This document shows, in pieces, positions 34,801-43,479 of a stretch of DNA of 64,000 bases (the first letter of the stretch is position 1; each line of letters opens with the position of its first letter). The position numbers and the translations under genes are program-made. The notes beneath the pieces were generated by a model, which saw nothing but the letters and a program-made list of their open reading frames with translations, did no database searches and was not told where the DNA came from. Source of the DNA: Paraburkholderia sp. BL9I2N2 (GTDB lineage: Bacteria; Pseudomonadota; Gammaproteobacteria; Burkholderiales; Burkholderiaceae); the NCBI RefSeq assembly GCF_004339745.1, contig NZ_SMGP01000004.1, positions 682,001 to 746,000 of the forward strand. Reading direction: 5' to 3'.

Positions 34801-35604
34801 TCAATACCCGCCCTTTGGCGACGCCGCCAGCGCTGCGGTCGTTTTATACGACCCCGCCAGATCCGCCGCCGCGCGGCTCAGCAAACCCGTGTCCGTGCCG
34901 ACCGCCACGAAGGTCGCGCCCGCTTCGAGATAGTCGGCGGCAATCGCGGGATCGGGCGCGAGGACGCCCGCCGCTTTGCCCGCGCGCCGCACGGTCTGGA
35001 TGCCGTTGCGAATCGCTTCGCGTACAGTGGGATGGCCGGGTTTGCCCAGCAGTCCCATCGACGCGCTCAGGTCCGACGGACCGAAAAACACGCCGTCGAC
35101 GCCATCGACCGCCGCGATCGCCGGCAGATTTTCCATGCCCTGCACGGTCTCGACCTGCACCAGCACGCACAACTCGTTTGCCGCCGTGGTCAGGTAATCC
35201 GGTATCCGGCTCCAGCGCGACGCGCGCGCCAACGCACTGCCCACGCCGCGAATGCCTTGCGGCGGATAACGCGTGGCTGCAACCGCGTCGGCGGCCTGTT
35301 CGGCGGTGTCGATCATCGGCAGCAACAGGGTCTGTGCGCCGATGTCGAGCAATTGCTTGATCGACGCGCTGTCGCTGCGCACCGGACGCACCACCGGATG
35401 CGATGCATACGCGGCCACCGCCTGCAATTGGGCGAGCGTGCTGCGCACGTCGTTCGGCGCGTGCTCGTTGTCGATCAGCAGCCAGTCGAAACCGGCGGTG
35501 GCCAGCAGTTCAGTCACGTAGGCGTCGGCGAGCGCGGCCCACAGGCCGAATTGCGGTTTGCCTTCGGCGAGTGCGCGCTTGAATGTGTTTTGCGGTAGAG
35601 ACAT
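34801..35604 (-). CDS. hpaI: 4-hydroxy-2-oxoheptane-1,7-dioate aldolase
   Basis: 267-residue class II pyruvate aldolase of the HpcH/HpaI family, which splits 4-hydroxy-2-oxoheptanedioate into pyruvate and succinate semialdehyde, the last step of homoprotocatechuate meta cleavage. Motifs are 'FDWLLIDNEHAPND', with the metal-site and base residues, 'LLPMIDTAEQAADAVAATRYPPQGIRGVG', 'QVETVQGMENLPAIAAVDGVDGVFFGPSDLSASMG' and the C-terminal 'FVAVGTDTGLLSRAA'. Length is standard (about 262-267). It is the last gene of the leftward hpaG1-G2-E-D-F-H-I operon, 21 bp after hpaH. Confidence 0.95.
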   Translation of the reverse strand: MSLPQNTFKRALAEGKPQFGLWAALADAYVTELLATAGFDWLLIDNEHAPNDVRSTLAQLQAVAAYASHPVVRPVRSDSASIKQLLDIGAQTLLLPMIDTAEQAADAVAATRYPPQGIRGVGSALARASRWSRIPDYLTTAANELCVLVQVETVQGMENLPAIAAVDGVDGVFFGPSDLSASMGLLGKPGHPTVREAIRNGIQTVRRAGKAAGVLAPDPAIAADYLEAGATFVAVGTDTGLLSRAAADLAGSYKTTAALAASPKGGY

Positions 35605-35625
35605 GTCGTGTCGACTCGAATGAGC

Positions 35626-36429
35626 TCAGATGAAATTCAAACCGATGCCGCCCAACGGACCGTAGTCGACGTGGAAGGTGTCGCCTGCGCGCGCGGGGAT
35701 CGGACTGGTGAAGGAGCCGCTCAGGATCACGTCGTTCGCGTTGAGCGTTTCATCGTATTGGGCGATCTTGTTGGCGAGCCAGGCCACGCCCGTGGCCGGA
35801 TGATTCAGCACCGCGGCCGCGAGGCCGCTTTCTTCGACCGCGCCGTTCTTGTAGAGCAACGCGCCGACCCAGCGCAAGTCGACATCCAGCGGACGCACGG
35901 GACGTCCGCCCAGCACGATGCCCGCATTCGCCGCGAAGTCCGAGATCGTGTCGTAGACCTTGCGCGGCGCCCTGGTTTCGCGGTCGAACTGTTCGATGCG
36001 CGCGTCGATGATTTCCACCGCCGGGCTCACGTAAGCGGTTGCGTCCAGCACGTCGAACAGCGTAACGCCGGAGCCCTTCAAGGGTTTGCTCAACACGAAC
36101 GCCAGTTCGACTTCCACGCGCGGTGCAATGAAGCGGTCCGCGCGAATATCCTGGCCGTTTTCGATGAACATGCTGTCGAGCAGAGGCGCGTAGTCGGGTT
36201 CGTCGATCTGCGACGAACGCTGCATCGCGCGCGAGGTGAGGCCGATTTTGCGGCCCTTGATCACGTGGCCTTCGGCGAGCTTGAGCTTGACCCATTCGCG
36301 TTGAATCGCGTAGCCGTCCTGCACGGTCATCTGCGGATACGCGGCGGAGAAGTGGCGCAGTTGCGTGCGTGTTTTCTCCGCGTGGTCGAGTTGTGCCGCG
36401 AGGTCTCGGATAGTCTGTTCGTCTAGCAT
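35626..36429 (-). CDS. hpaH: 2-oxo-hept-4-ene-1,7-dioate hydratase
   Basis: 267-residue hydratase of the HpcG/MhpD family within the fumarylacetoacetase superfamily. It adds water to 2-oxo-hept-4-ene-1,7-dioate before aldol cleavage by HpaI. Visible features are 'MTVQDGYAIQREWVKLKLAEGHVIKGRKIGLTSRAMQ', 'RVEVELAFVLSKPLKG', which holds the metal-binding E-x-E, and 'VVLNHPATGVAWLANKIAQYDETLNANDVILSGSFTSPI' style C-terminal motifs. The start MLDEQTIRDLAAQLDHAEKT is the family norm. It sits 20 bp after hpaF and 21 bp before hpaI on the same strand. Confidence 0.95.
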   Translation of the reverse strand: MLDEQTIRDLAAQLDHAEKTRTQLRHFSAAYPQMTVQDGYAIQREWVKLKLAEGHVIKGRKIGLTSRAMQRSSQIDEPDYAPLLDSMFIENGQDIRADRFIAPRVEVELAFVLSKPLKGSGVTLFDVLDATAYVSPAVEIIDARIEQFDRETRAPRKVYDTISDFAANAGIVLGGRPVRPLDVDLRWVGALLYKNGAVEESGLAAAVLNHPATGVAWLANKIAQYDETLNANDVILSGSFTSPIPARAGDTFHVDYGPLGGIGLNFI

Positions 36430-36449
36430 GATGGATTCTCTCAGTGCCG

Positions 36450-36851
36450 CTACTCAGCCTTCAGGCGCGCGTGCAAGTTGTTATGTTTCCAGGTACCGGC
36501 TTCGCTGAATTCATTGATCTCCAGCGACAACGCCAGGCCCTTCTGTGCGAATTCGGTGGCGAAGTGCTGCTTGATCAGCGCGAATAGCGCGTCGCCGGTG
36601 GCCTTTTTCGCGGCCTCGGAACGGCCTGCGCCGATCTTCAGATTCGCATGCAGGAACGCGGCGTCGGCGCGTCCGTCGGCGATGCAGTACTGTTCGCAGC
36701 GCAACGCGCGCACGCGGATGCCGCCGAGCGGATAGACGCGCTGTTCGTTCTCGCGTTGCGCGTCGAGGCACCGCGCGAGCGCGTGGCACAGTTGACCGAT
36801 ACTTTCTTTGCCGGCGAGATTGGCGCTGTATTCGAGTGTCAGATGCGGCAC
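36450..36851 (-). CDS. hpaF: 5-carboxymethyl-2-hydroxymuconate isomerase
   Basis: 133-residue tautomerase (CHMI family). It converts 5-carboxymethyl-2-hydroxymuconate to its 2-oxo isomer in homoprotocatechuate breakdown. The N-terminus MPHLTLEYSANL exposes Pro at position 2, which becomes the catalytic N-terminal proline after Met removal. Further features are 'LGGIRVRALRCEQYCIADG' and the C-terminal 'ALSLEINEFSEAGTWKHNNLH', both family-typical. Length (about 126-133) is normal. It lies between hpaD (21 bp gap) and hpaH (20 bp gap) on the minus strand. Confidence 0.94.
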   Translation of the reverse strand: MPHLTLEYSANLAGKESIGQLCHALARCLDAQRENEQRVYPLGGIRVRALRCEQYCIADGRADAAFLHANLKIGAGRSEAAKKATGDALFALIKQHFATEFAQKGLALSLEINEFSEAGTWKHNNLHARLKAE

Positions 36852-36872
36852 AGTGATCTCCTTCCTTGGAAC

Positions 36873-37736
36873 TCAGGCGGGCAGGGGCGTAACGGGGAAG
36901 ATCGCGTTGATCTGGCCAGTGCCCGAACTGCCGAAGTAGGGCGTGACGACTTCCACCTTGCCGTCGTAACGATCCCAGCCGAGCGCGCCGAGCAGCATCG
37001 CAGTGTCGTGCATGCCGCCTTCGCCCCAGCACTTTTCGTTATAGAGCGGCAGCATCTCGCAGAAGGTTTTCCAGTCGCCGGCTTCCCACATTTCGACCAC
37101 CCTGCGGTCCATCTGCTCGAGAAACGGACTCCATACCTTGTGCATGAACTGCTCGGCCGTGCCGTTGTTGGCGAAGTGGTGGCTGAGCGACCCGCTTGCC
37201 AGAATCGCCACGGTGCCGTCGTAGCGCTCTTCAATGGCCTTGCGCACCGCGAGGCCGAAGCGCGCGCTGGTGTCGAGGTCGTGCCACATGCACCAGCCCG
37301 CGACCGAGACGGTTTTGAACTGCTGATCGCCATTCATGTAGCGCATCGGCACGAGCGTACCGTATTCGAGTTCGAGCGTGGTCTCGCTGTGCGCGCGGCT
37401 TTTCACGCCCATTTCGTTGGCGACTTCCGCGATCAGGTTGCCGAGGCCGACATTGCCCGGATACGCGTACGGCATGTTCTTGATGAAATGCGGCAGTTCG
37501 TTGCTCGTATAGACGCCTTCGAAATTCGGCGCGCAATTGATGTGGTATTCGCTGTTCACGAGCCAATGCACGTCGAACACAACGATCGTATCGACGCCCA
37601 GCTCGCGGCAACGCCGGCCGATTTCATGATGGCCGTCGATTGCCGGTTGTCGGCAGCCTTTATGCGGACCGTCGAGTTCGGACAGATATAACGACGGCAC
37701 GTGTGTGACTTTTGCTGCCAATGCGAGTTTGCCCAT
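36873..37736 (-). CDS. hpaD: Homoprotocatechuate 2,3-dioxygenase
   Basis: 287-residue extradiol ring-cleaving dioxygenase of the LigB-type (class III) family, which opens 3,4-dihydroxyphenylacetate to 5-carboxymethyl-2-hydroxymuconate semialdehyde using Fe(II). The ATG at 37736 follows GGAGG by five bases and gives MGKLALAAKVTHVPSLYLSE; the His of 'THVPS' is the expected first iron ligand. 'VFDVHWLVNSEYHINC' carries further conserved histidines, and 'LASGSLSHHFAN' the active-site region. The length agrees with E. coli HpaD (283). A frame running to 37814 adds 26 unconserved residues. It follows hpaE by 86 bp. Confidence 0.94.
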   Translation of the reverse strand: MGKLALAAKVTHVPSLYLSELDGPHKGCRQPAIDGHHEIGRRCRELGVDTIVVFDVHWLVNSEYHINCAPNFEGVYTSNELPHFIKNMPYAYPGNVGLGNLIAEVANEMGVKSRAHSETTLELEYGTLVPMRYMNGDQQFKTVSVAGWCMWHDLDTSARFGLAVRKAIEERYDGTVAILASGSLSHHFANNGTAEQFMHKVWSPFLEQMDRRVVEMWEAGDWKTFCEMLPLYNEKCWGEGGMHDTAMLLGALGWDRYDGKVEVVTPYFGSSGTGQINAIFPVTPLPA

Positions 37737-37821
37737 CGCGGCCTCCAAGTCTGCTGCCGCGCGGCGCATGAGGCGCTCGCGCTGAAAACACACCGGCGCT
37801 TCATGCGCCGGCACCGATGGT

Positions 37822-39279
37822 TCAAACGCCCCAGCGCGGAATGTGATGTGAGCCTAGCGACACGCAAACATTCTTCGGTTCGAGGAACACTTCATAGCTC
37901 CATGTGCCGCCTTCACGGCCCACGCCCGATGCCTTGGTGCCACCGAACGGCTGGCGCAGATCGCGGACGTTCTGGCTGTTGACGAAACACATGCCGGCTT
38001 CGACGGCTGCGGCAACGCGCAATGCGCGGCCGCTGCTCTCGGTCCAGATGTAGCTCGACAGGCCGTAGGAGATATCGTTGGCGAGTTTGATCGCGTCGGC
38101 TTCATCGTCGAACGGAATCAGGCAGGCGACCGGGCCGAAGATCTCTTCCTGCGCGATGCGCATGCGGTTGTCGACATCGACGAACACGGTGGGCTGCACG
38201 AAGTTGCCTTTGCGCATGGCGTCGGGCAGCTCCGGCATGTCGAGCCCGCCGCACGCGAGCGTCGCGCCTTCTTTCGGGCCAAGTTCGATGTAGCTGCGCA
38301 CCTTCGCCAGATGGCCCTGACTGATCATGGGGCCGACAATGGTGCTGTCGGACAGCGGATCGCCCACGCTCAACCGCTTTGCACGCTCGATGAAACGCTC
38401 GGCAAAGCGCGCGTAAATAGAGCGTTGCACGAGAATGCGCGAACCCGCCGTGCAGCGTTCGCCGTTGTTCGAGAAGATCATGAACACGGCGGCGTCGAGC
38501 GCGCGCTCGAAATCGGCGTCGTCGAAAATGACGAAGGGCGACTTGCCGCCGAGTTCCATCGAGAACTTCTTGAGCCCCGCGGTTTGCACGATGCGGTTGC
38601 CGGTCGCCGTCGATCCGGTGAACGACACGGCATGCACGTCCGGATGCGCGACCAGCGGTTCACCGGTGTCCTTGCCGAAGCCGTGCACCACGTTCAGCAC
38701 GCCGGCCGGAATGCCCGCTTCGAGCGCGAGGTTGCCGAGCATCGCGGCCGTGAGCGGCGAGAGTTCGCTCATCTTCAGCACCGCGGTGTTGCCGAACGCG
38801 AGACAGGGCGCGACTTTCCAGGTGGCCGTCATGAACGGCACGTTCCACGGCGAGATCAGCGCGCACACGCCGACCGGATGGAACAGCGTGTAGTTCAGAT
38901 GCGTATCGGTGGGATACGTATGGCCGTCGACGCGCGTGCACATCTCGGCGAAGTAGCTGAAGTTGTCGGCGGCGCGCGGTACGAGCTGCTTGCGTGTCTG
39001 CGAGATCGTCTGGCCGGTGTCCTTCGTTTCGGTCTCCGAGATCTCCGGCACGTTCTTCGCGATCAGTTCGCCGAGCTTGCGCACCAGCTTCGCGCGTTCC
39101 GCGGCGGGCTTGCCGGCCCAGGCGGGAAACGCGTCTTTGGCGGCGCGCACGGCGGCGTCGACTTCTTTCTCGCCGCCTCGCGCGACTTCGGCTAGCACTT
39201 CCTGGGTGGCCGGATTGACGGTTTCGAAGTAGTCTTTCGCCGCGCCAGCCTTGCCGTTGATCAGATGTTCGATTCGCAT
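37822..39279 (-). CDS. hpaE: 5-carboxymethyl-2-hydroxymuconate semialdehyde dehydrogenase
   Basis: 485-residue NAD-dependent aldehyde dehydrogenase acting on the ring-cleavage product of HpaD. The ATG at 39279 gives MRIEHLINGKAGAAKDYFET, as in the family; an in-frame ATG at 39309 adds a basic MGSKKRKDKA segment. ALDH motifs are 'ISPWNVPFMTATWKVAPCLAFGN', 'VSFTGSTATGNRIV', 'FSMELGGKSPFVIF' with the catalytic Glu, and 'NNGERCTAGSRILV' with the catalytic Cys. The C-terminus ends 'YEVFLEPKNVCVSLGSHHIPRWGV', typical of HpaE. Third gene of the hpa operon, between hpaG2 and hpaD. Confidence 0.95.
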   Translation of the reverse strand: MRIEHLINGKAGAAKDYFETVNPATQEVLAEVARGGEKEVDAAVRAAKDAFPAWAGKPAAERAKLVRKLGELIAKNVPEISETETKDTGQTISQTRKQLVPRAADNFSYFAEMCTRVDGHTYPTDTHLNYTLFHPVGVCALISPWNVPFMTATWKVAPCLAFGNTAVLKMSELSPLTAAMLGNLALEAGIPAGVLNVVHGFGKDTGEPLVAHPDVHAVSFTGSTATGNRIVQTAGLKKFSMELGGKSPFVIFDDADFERALDAAVFMIFSNNGERCTAGSRILVQRSIYARFAERFIERAKRLSVGDPLSDSTIVGPMISQGHLAKVRSYIELGPKEGATLACGGLDMPELPDAMRKGNFVQPTVFVDVDNRMRIAQEEIFGPVACLIPFDDEADAIKLANDISYGLSSYIWTESSGRALRVAAAVEAGMCFVNSQNVRDLRQPFGGTKASGVGREGGTWSYEVFLEPKNVCVSLGSHHIPRWGV

Positions 39280-39372
39280 TGCCTTGTCCTTTCTCTTTTT
39301 CGATCCCATGACCGCAGTCGAGCCGGAGTTAGTGCTTCAGCACTTACTCCGGTCCCATGCACCGCACCCCGA

Positions 39373-40131
39373 TCAGGCGCGCTTGAAGTCCGCGTCGGAT
39401 GCAATCGTATTGACGAGACGGCCCAGGCCGTCGATTTCGCAGATCACTTCGTCTCCCGCGTTGACGTTGGCGACGCCTTCCGGCGTGCCGGTCAGGATCA
39501 CGTCGCCGGGCGCGAGCGTCATGAAGCTGCTCAGGTATTCGATCAACGCCGGGATGTCCGTGACGAGGTCGCGCGTGTTGCCGTGTTGCTGACGCGTGCC
39601 GTTCACGAACGTGCGCAATTCGAGTTGCGTGACGTCTTCGATATCGGCGGCGTCGACGAACCAGGGGCCGAGCACCGTGCCGCCGTCGCGATTCTTCACG
39701 CGCAGGTTCGGACGGTAGTAGTTTTCGAGGTAGTCGCGGATCGCATAGTCGTTGGCGATCATGTAGCCCGCCACGTATTGCATGGCGTTTTCGCGCTTCA
39801 CGTTTTTCGCGGTTTGGCCGATCACCACCGCCAATTCGCACTCGTAGTGCATGAAGGTGACGTCGGCGGGGCGGCGCGTCACGCCGCGATGACCGACCAC
39901 CGTGCCCGGTCCCTTGAGCAACACGAGCGGCTCTTCCTGCTTGTTGAACTGCAATTCCTTTGCATGCTCAGCGTAGTTCAGGCCGAGTGCGAAGATCGTG
40001 CCGACTTCGATCGGCGCGAGCCACACCACTTCATCCTCGCGACGCACGCGGCCATCCGCGAGGCGCACGCCATCGGCGTCGGGATACGCTTCGTGAATCG
40101 CGCCGGCATACGCAACACGGCCGCGCATCAT
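39373..40131 (-). CDS. hpaG2: HHDD isomerase/OPET decarboxylase, C-terminal type subunit
   Basis: 252-residue member of the fumarylacetoacetase family. With HpaG1 it decarboxylates 5-oxo-pent-3-ene-1,2,5-tricarboxylate and isomerises the 2-hydroxyhepta-2,4-dienedioate product. In E. coli HpaG the two halves are one fused protein; here they are two genes. The metal-site E-C-E of 'FMHYECELAVVIGQTAKNV' is intact, as is 'GYMIANDYAIRDYLENYYRPN' with the third acidic ligand, and 'GDVILTGTPEGVANVNAGDEV' is the family C-terminal signature. It overlaps hpaG1 by four bases (ATGA), so the subunits should be made in equal amounts. Confidence 0.92.
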   Translation of the reverse strand: MMRGRVAYAGAIHEAYPDADGVRLADGRVRREDEVVWLAPIEVGTIFALGLNYAEHAKELQFNKQEEPLVLLKGPGTVVGHRGVTRRPADVTFMHYECELAVVIGQTAKNVKRENAMQYVAGYMIANDYAIRDYLENYYRPNLRVKNRDGGTVLGPWFVDAADIEDVTQLELRTFVNGTRQQHGNTRDLVTDIPALIEYLSSFMTLAPGDVILTGTPEGVANVNAGDEVICEIDGLGRLVNTIASDADFKRA

Positions 40132-40901
40132 GGCTGTTCTCCTTCTTGTTCTTCGGCACCGACGAACGACACCGTGAGCGGCGGCATCGCGCCGATCGAC
40201 AGCGTGGCCGTGTCGCCGATATGCGCAACAGGCGAACCGTGCGGTACGCCAAGCGTGATGACGTCGCCCGCGCTAAGCGTCATGAAATCGGTCACGTCCG
40301 CGAGCAGTTGCGCCACGTTGCGCACCGACGACGCGGTGCTCGCCGTGAACGCCTCCCGTGACCCGAGTTGAACCCGGATCGCCAGATTGTCCGGCGTCGC
40401 GACATGACGCGCCGCAACCACCGCCGGTCCGACGACGCAGAAACCGTCACGCGCCCGGAACCGCACCGATGGCCGGTACACGCTCGCATGCGGCACGCTG
40501 AGATCGGCGATCAGCGTATAGCCGGCGATGTAGTCGAACGCCTGCGCCACGCTAACCCGTGTTGCAGTGCGGCCGATCACGATGCCGAGCGACGCGCCGA
40601 CTTCCACGCCCAACGCATCGTCCGGCACGACGACCCGGGAGCGATGCCCGGCGAGCGTATTGCGCGGCTTCAGATAGAGCACCGGCGCTTTCGGCGGCGC
40701 TTTATATGGCGCGGCGTGCACCGCGTCGCCCAGCGCTTCGAGCGCGGCGCGGTCGTTCAGCAAGGTTCCATAGACAGCGCCGCCAACCGGCGCGCGGCAG
40801 GCCGTGCCGCGTGCGAGCAGCGCGGCCGCGGTGCGCGCATCCACGTCGCGTGGCAACGCTTCGCCTTCGGGATGCAGCAGATGATCGGCTAGTGCAAACA
40901 T
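40128..40901 (-). CDS. hpaG1: HHDD isomerase/OPET decarboxylase, N-terminal type subunit
   Basis: 257-residue fumarylacetoacetase-family protein corresponding to the N-terminal half of fused HpaG. The fold signatures are present ('VLYLKPRNTLAGHRSRVVVP', 'GASLGIVIGRTATRVSVAQAFDYIAGYTLIADLSVP', 'GDVITLGVPHGSPVAHIGD'). Where HpaG2 has the E-C-E metal pair, this protein has E-V-G, so one usual ligand is missing and metal binding may rely on HpaG2. The start MFALADHLLHPEGEALPR at 40901 leads the hpa operon, directly downstream of an intergenic palindrome and divergent from hpaR. Confidence 0.9.
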   Translation of the reverse strand: MFALADHLLHPEGEALPRDVDARTAAALLARGTACRAPVGGAVYGTLLNDRAALEALGDAVHAAPYKAPPKAPVLYLKPRNTLAGHRSRVVVPDDALGVEVGASLGIVIGRTATRVSVAQAFDYIAGYTLIADLSVPHASVYRPSVRFRARDGFCVVGPAVVAARHVATPDNLAIRVQLGSREAFTASTASSVRNVAQLLADVTDFMTLSAGDVITLGVPHGSPVAHIGDTATLSIGAMPPLTVSFVGAEEQEGEQP

Positions 40902-40926
40902 AAATTAGCTGTCTCTCGGCAAAAAC

Positions 40927-40940
40927 ACTAACATGTTAGT
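40927..40940. promoter_or_regulatory. hpaR operator: 14-bp palindrome, likely HpaR operator
   Basis: ACTAACATGTTAGT is a perfect inverted repeat in the 135-bp gap between hpaG1 (start 40901) and hpaR (start 41037). It lies 26 bases upstream of the hpaG1 ATG, where a MarR-type repressor would block the operon promoter. HpaR of E. coli represses the equivalent operon from dyads between the two genes; assigning this dyad to HpaR is inference from position. Confidence 0.7.
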
Positions 40941-41036
40941 AGTATTGCGCTTGATATCATCCATGGTCAATAGCCTGTCGGCTGATCGCGGGTTTTCCCT
41001 TAAGCTTCGACGGCTGCTTTTTAATCATCTTCCAAC

Positions 41037-41489
41037 ATGTCCGCCTCCGCCTCGACCCGAGTTTTGCACCGCAACCTGCCGATGTTGTTGCTGCGCGCCA
41101 GAGAAAAAATGATGGAGCGGTTTCGTCCGTTGATTACCGCACATGGATTGACCGAACAGCAGTGGCGCGTGATTCGCGCGCTCAACGAGCACGGTCCGAT
41201 GGAGCCGCGCCACATTTCCGATATCTGCACGATTTCGAGCCCGAGCATGGCCGGCGTGCTCGCGCGCATGGAGAGCATGGAACTGGTGACCAAGGAGCGT
41301 TTCGCCGAAGATCAGCGCCGCGTGCTGGTGTCGCTGACCGATACGAGCGTGGAATTGGTGCGCGTGATTTCGAAGGATCTCGAAGCGCACTACCGCGAAC
41401 TGGAGCGCAAGGTGGGACCGGAGATCGTCGAGCGCGTGTATCGCGCGGTCGACGATCTGCTGGCGGGTCTGGAGGAAGAGGACGAGTGA
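41037..41489 (+). CDS. hpaR: Homoprotocatechuate operon repressor HpaR (MarR family)
   Basis: 150-residue MarR-type winged-helix repressor of the meta-cleavage operon, released by aromatic acids such as 4-hydroxyphenylacetate or homoprotocatechuate. Features: 'LPMLLLRAREKMMERFRPLI' dimerisation helix, 'GLTEQQWRVIRALNEHGPMEPRHISDICTISSPSMAGVLARMESMELV' helix-turn-helix, and 'RRVLVSLTDTSVELV' wing. The sequence T-E-Q-Q-W-R-V-I-R-A-L and length are typical of HpaR rather than other MarR proteins. It is divergent from hpaG1 and followed, tail to tail, by the DSD1-family gene. Confidence 0.93.
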   Translation: MSASASTRVLHRNLPMLLLRAREKMMERFRPLITAHGLTEQQWRVIRALNEHGPMEPRHISDICTISSPSMAGVLARMESMELVTKERFAEDQRRVLVSLTDTSVELVRVISKDLEAHYRELERKVGPEIVERVYRAVDDLLAGLEEEDE

Positions 41490-41511
41490 TGTAGCGGTTC
41501 AGATGCTCGCT

Positions 41512-42651
41512 TCACCAGCCCTGAAAGCGCCGCCACTCCACACTGTTGCCGTCCGGCGCCACCGCGTGATACTCGGGAAACTGCGCGCCGGTGGCGCACG
41601 CGTGATTTGGCAGAATGCGCAGTTTCATGCCGATCGGGAAGCGCTGCGTGACATCGTCGGCGGCGTCCGCGTTTTCAACTATCGGCGACAGAATGCCGTG
41701 CTCCTGGTTGGCGCCGCTGACCACGTACCCGGGCAGCGGCGTGCCGTTCAGCAAACACGGCTGGCCGTAGCCGAAATCGTGCGACTGCTTCGACGTGCCG
41801 CGATCCCGGCTCATCGCCATCCAGCCCGCGTCGAGAATCGCCCAGCCCTTGTCCGCCTGATGACCGATCACGGTGGCGAGCACGCTGAGCGCGATGTCGT
41901 CGAGCGCGCACACGCCGATGTTGTGCATGACGAGGTCGAACAGCACGTAGACACCGGCGCGCACTTCCGTGACACCCTCTAACTGCGTGGCGGCGAGGGC
42001 AGTGGGCGTCGAGCCGACGCTGACCGCCGGGCATGCAATGCCGGCTTCGCGCAACCGCTGCGCCGCGCGCACGCAGCCCGCGCGTTCCTGCTCAGCGAGC
42101 GCGGCGAGCGCTTCCGGCGTATCGAGCTCGTAGCTCGAACCGGCATGGGTCATCACGCCGCCCACCTTGACGCCGTTCTCATGCAGAATCCGGCCCACTT
42201 CGAGCAGCGTGTCCTGTTCGGGTGTGATACCTGAGCGGTGCCCGTCCGTATCCACTTCGATCCACACTTCGAAGGTTTCGCCGTGCTGATCGCCGTATGC
42301 GGCGATGGCCGAGGCGGCGGTCGGATTGTCCACCACAATCTTCAGATTGCAGCCCTGGCGGCGCAGCGCGAGCGCTCTCGGCAGCTTCGACGGGGCCATG
42401 CTGACGGCGTAAAGAATGTCGTCGACACCGGCGGCGAAGAACGCCTCCGCTTCCTTCAACGTGGACACCGTGACGCCGCGCGCGCCGGCGGCGATCTGCG
42501 CGCGGACCACGTCGATGCACTTGGTGGTCTTCACGTGCGGACGAAACGCGACGCCGAGCGTGTTCATATGCCCTTGCATTCGCGCGATGTTCCTTTGCAT
42601 CCGTGCGATGTCGATCAACGCGGCTGGGGTTTCAATCTGGTCGAGTTTCAT
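41512..42651 (-). CDS. DSD1-family PLP enzyme (D-serine dehydratase/D-threonine aldolase-like)
   Basis: 379-residue fold-type III (alanine racemase-like) PLP enzyme. The N-terminal barrel has 'FRPHVKTTKCIDVVRAQIAAGARGVTVSTLKEAE', where the Lys after HV is the PLP lysine. Further features are 'EVDTDGHRSGI' and, in the C-terminal beta domain, 'YGQPCL' and 'LRILPNHACATGAQFPEYH', whose His and Cys are the zinc-type ligands of DSD1 and D-threonine aldolase. The expected reaction is elimination or aldol cleavage of a D-beta-hydroxy amino acid; the exact substrate is open. The ATG at 42651 has GGTGAAAG upstream; an ATG at 42675 overlaps the HAD stop and adds eight residues. Confidence 0.88.
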   Translation of the reverse strand: MKLDQIETPAALIDIARMQRNIARMQGHMNTLGVAFRPHVKTTKCIDVVRAQIAAGARGVTVSTLKEAEAFFAAGVDDILYAVSMAPSKLPRALALRRQGCNLKIVVDNPTAASAIAAYGDQHGETFEVWIEVDTDGHRSGITPEQDTLLEVGRILHENGVKVGGVMTHAGSSYELDTPEALAALAEQERAGCVRAAQRLREAGIACPAVSVGSTPTALAATQLEGVTEVRAGVYVLFDLVMHNIGVCALDDIALSVLATVIGHQADKGWAILDAGWMAMSRDRGTSKQSHDFGYGQPCLLNGTPLPGYVVSGANQEHGILSPIVENADAADDVTQRFPIGMKLRILPNHACATGAQFPEYHAVAPDGNSVEWRRFQGW

Positions 42652-42671
42652 GCTTTCACCGGGAAATGGAG

Positions 42672-43343
42672 TCATGCGGAGTCATGCTGGTTCGTGCCGA
42701 AGCGAGCGAGCCACGGAACGAGCGAATCGAGCGTCGGCGATTGGATCTCGGGCGGCTGTGCGCCGCTTACGAGCGGCAGGCCGACGCGGTTGTGCCAATA
42801 CGTCCGCAAGCCGACGGCGGCGGTGCCGAACATGTCGTAGCTGGAGCCGGCCACGAACGCGGCTTCATGGGCACGGACGCCGAGTTTTTCGAGCGCGAGG
42901 CGGTACGGCAGCGGGTCCGGTTTATATACGCCGGCTTCTTCGGCGGTGACGATCGCGTCCCAGCGGACCGGCAAGAGCTGGGCCGCCTGTGTGCCGAGAC
43001 GCGTGGAGCAGTTGGTCACGACCGCCAGCTTGCAATGCGGCGCGAGCGTTTGCAACGCGTCGACGGCGCCGCTCCACGGCGTGAGCGTCAGCCAGTCTGC
43101 TTCGAGCGCGAGCGCGGCGGATTCGGGCAGGCCGACTTGTGCGGCGGCTTCGCGCACCAGTTGTTCATACGCAATGTATGAGCCGCAGCCGTAGGTCAGC
43201 CGCAGATAGGCGGCGCGCCATGCACGGCCCGCCTGTTCGGAACCGGCCGCGCGATTCCATGAGGTCCACGAGTCGAGCAGGGCGGTCAGGAGGTCGAACA
43301 GGACCGCTTTGGGATAGGCGGCAGGCACAGAGGCACGAGTCAT
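42672..43343 (-). CDS. HAD superfamily hydrolase (haloacid dehalogenase-like)
   Basis: 223-residue HAD hydrolase. Motif I reads 'VLFDLLTALLDSW' with the nucleophile Asp17; the usual second Asp or Tyr-Gly-Thr is replaced by Leu-Leu-Thr. Motif II is 'LAVVTNCS', the Lys motif 'GVYKPDPLPY' and motif IV 'FVAGSSYDMFGTAAVGLRTYWHN' follow. The lid 'WNRAAGSEQAGRAWRAAYLRLTYGC' is of the L-2-haloacid dehalogenase type. Substrate could be a phosphate or haloacid metabolite. The ATG at 43343 (MTRASVPAAYPKAVLF) is preferred to a TTG at 43361. It runs directly into the DSD1-family gene (ATGA overlap with its long form), suggesting a shared pathway. Confidence 0.83.
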   Translation of the reverse strand: MTRASVPAAYPKAVLFDLLTALLDSWTSWNRAAGSEQAGRAWRAAYLRLTYGCGSYIAYEQLVREAAAQVGLPESAALALEADWLTLTPWSGAVDALQTLAPHCKLAVVTNCSTRLGTQAAQLLPVRWDAIVTAEEAGVYKPDPLPYRLALEKLGVRAHEAAFVAGSSYDMFGTAAVGLRTYWHNRVGLPLVSGAQPPEIQSPTLDSLVPWLARFGTNQHDSA

Positions 43344-43479
43344 GATTGATTTGACCAGCAACGGACGGTGAGCTGATTATAAAGTTTCATCAGCGGCGCG
43401 GCGTTCAGATGGCTTAACTCTTAGATTCAGTCAGAATGAATGATCCAGCTTACGTCTTCCTGCAAGCGGATTTCGACAC

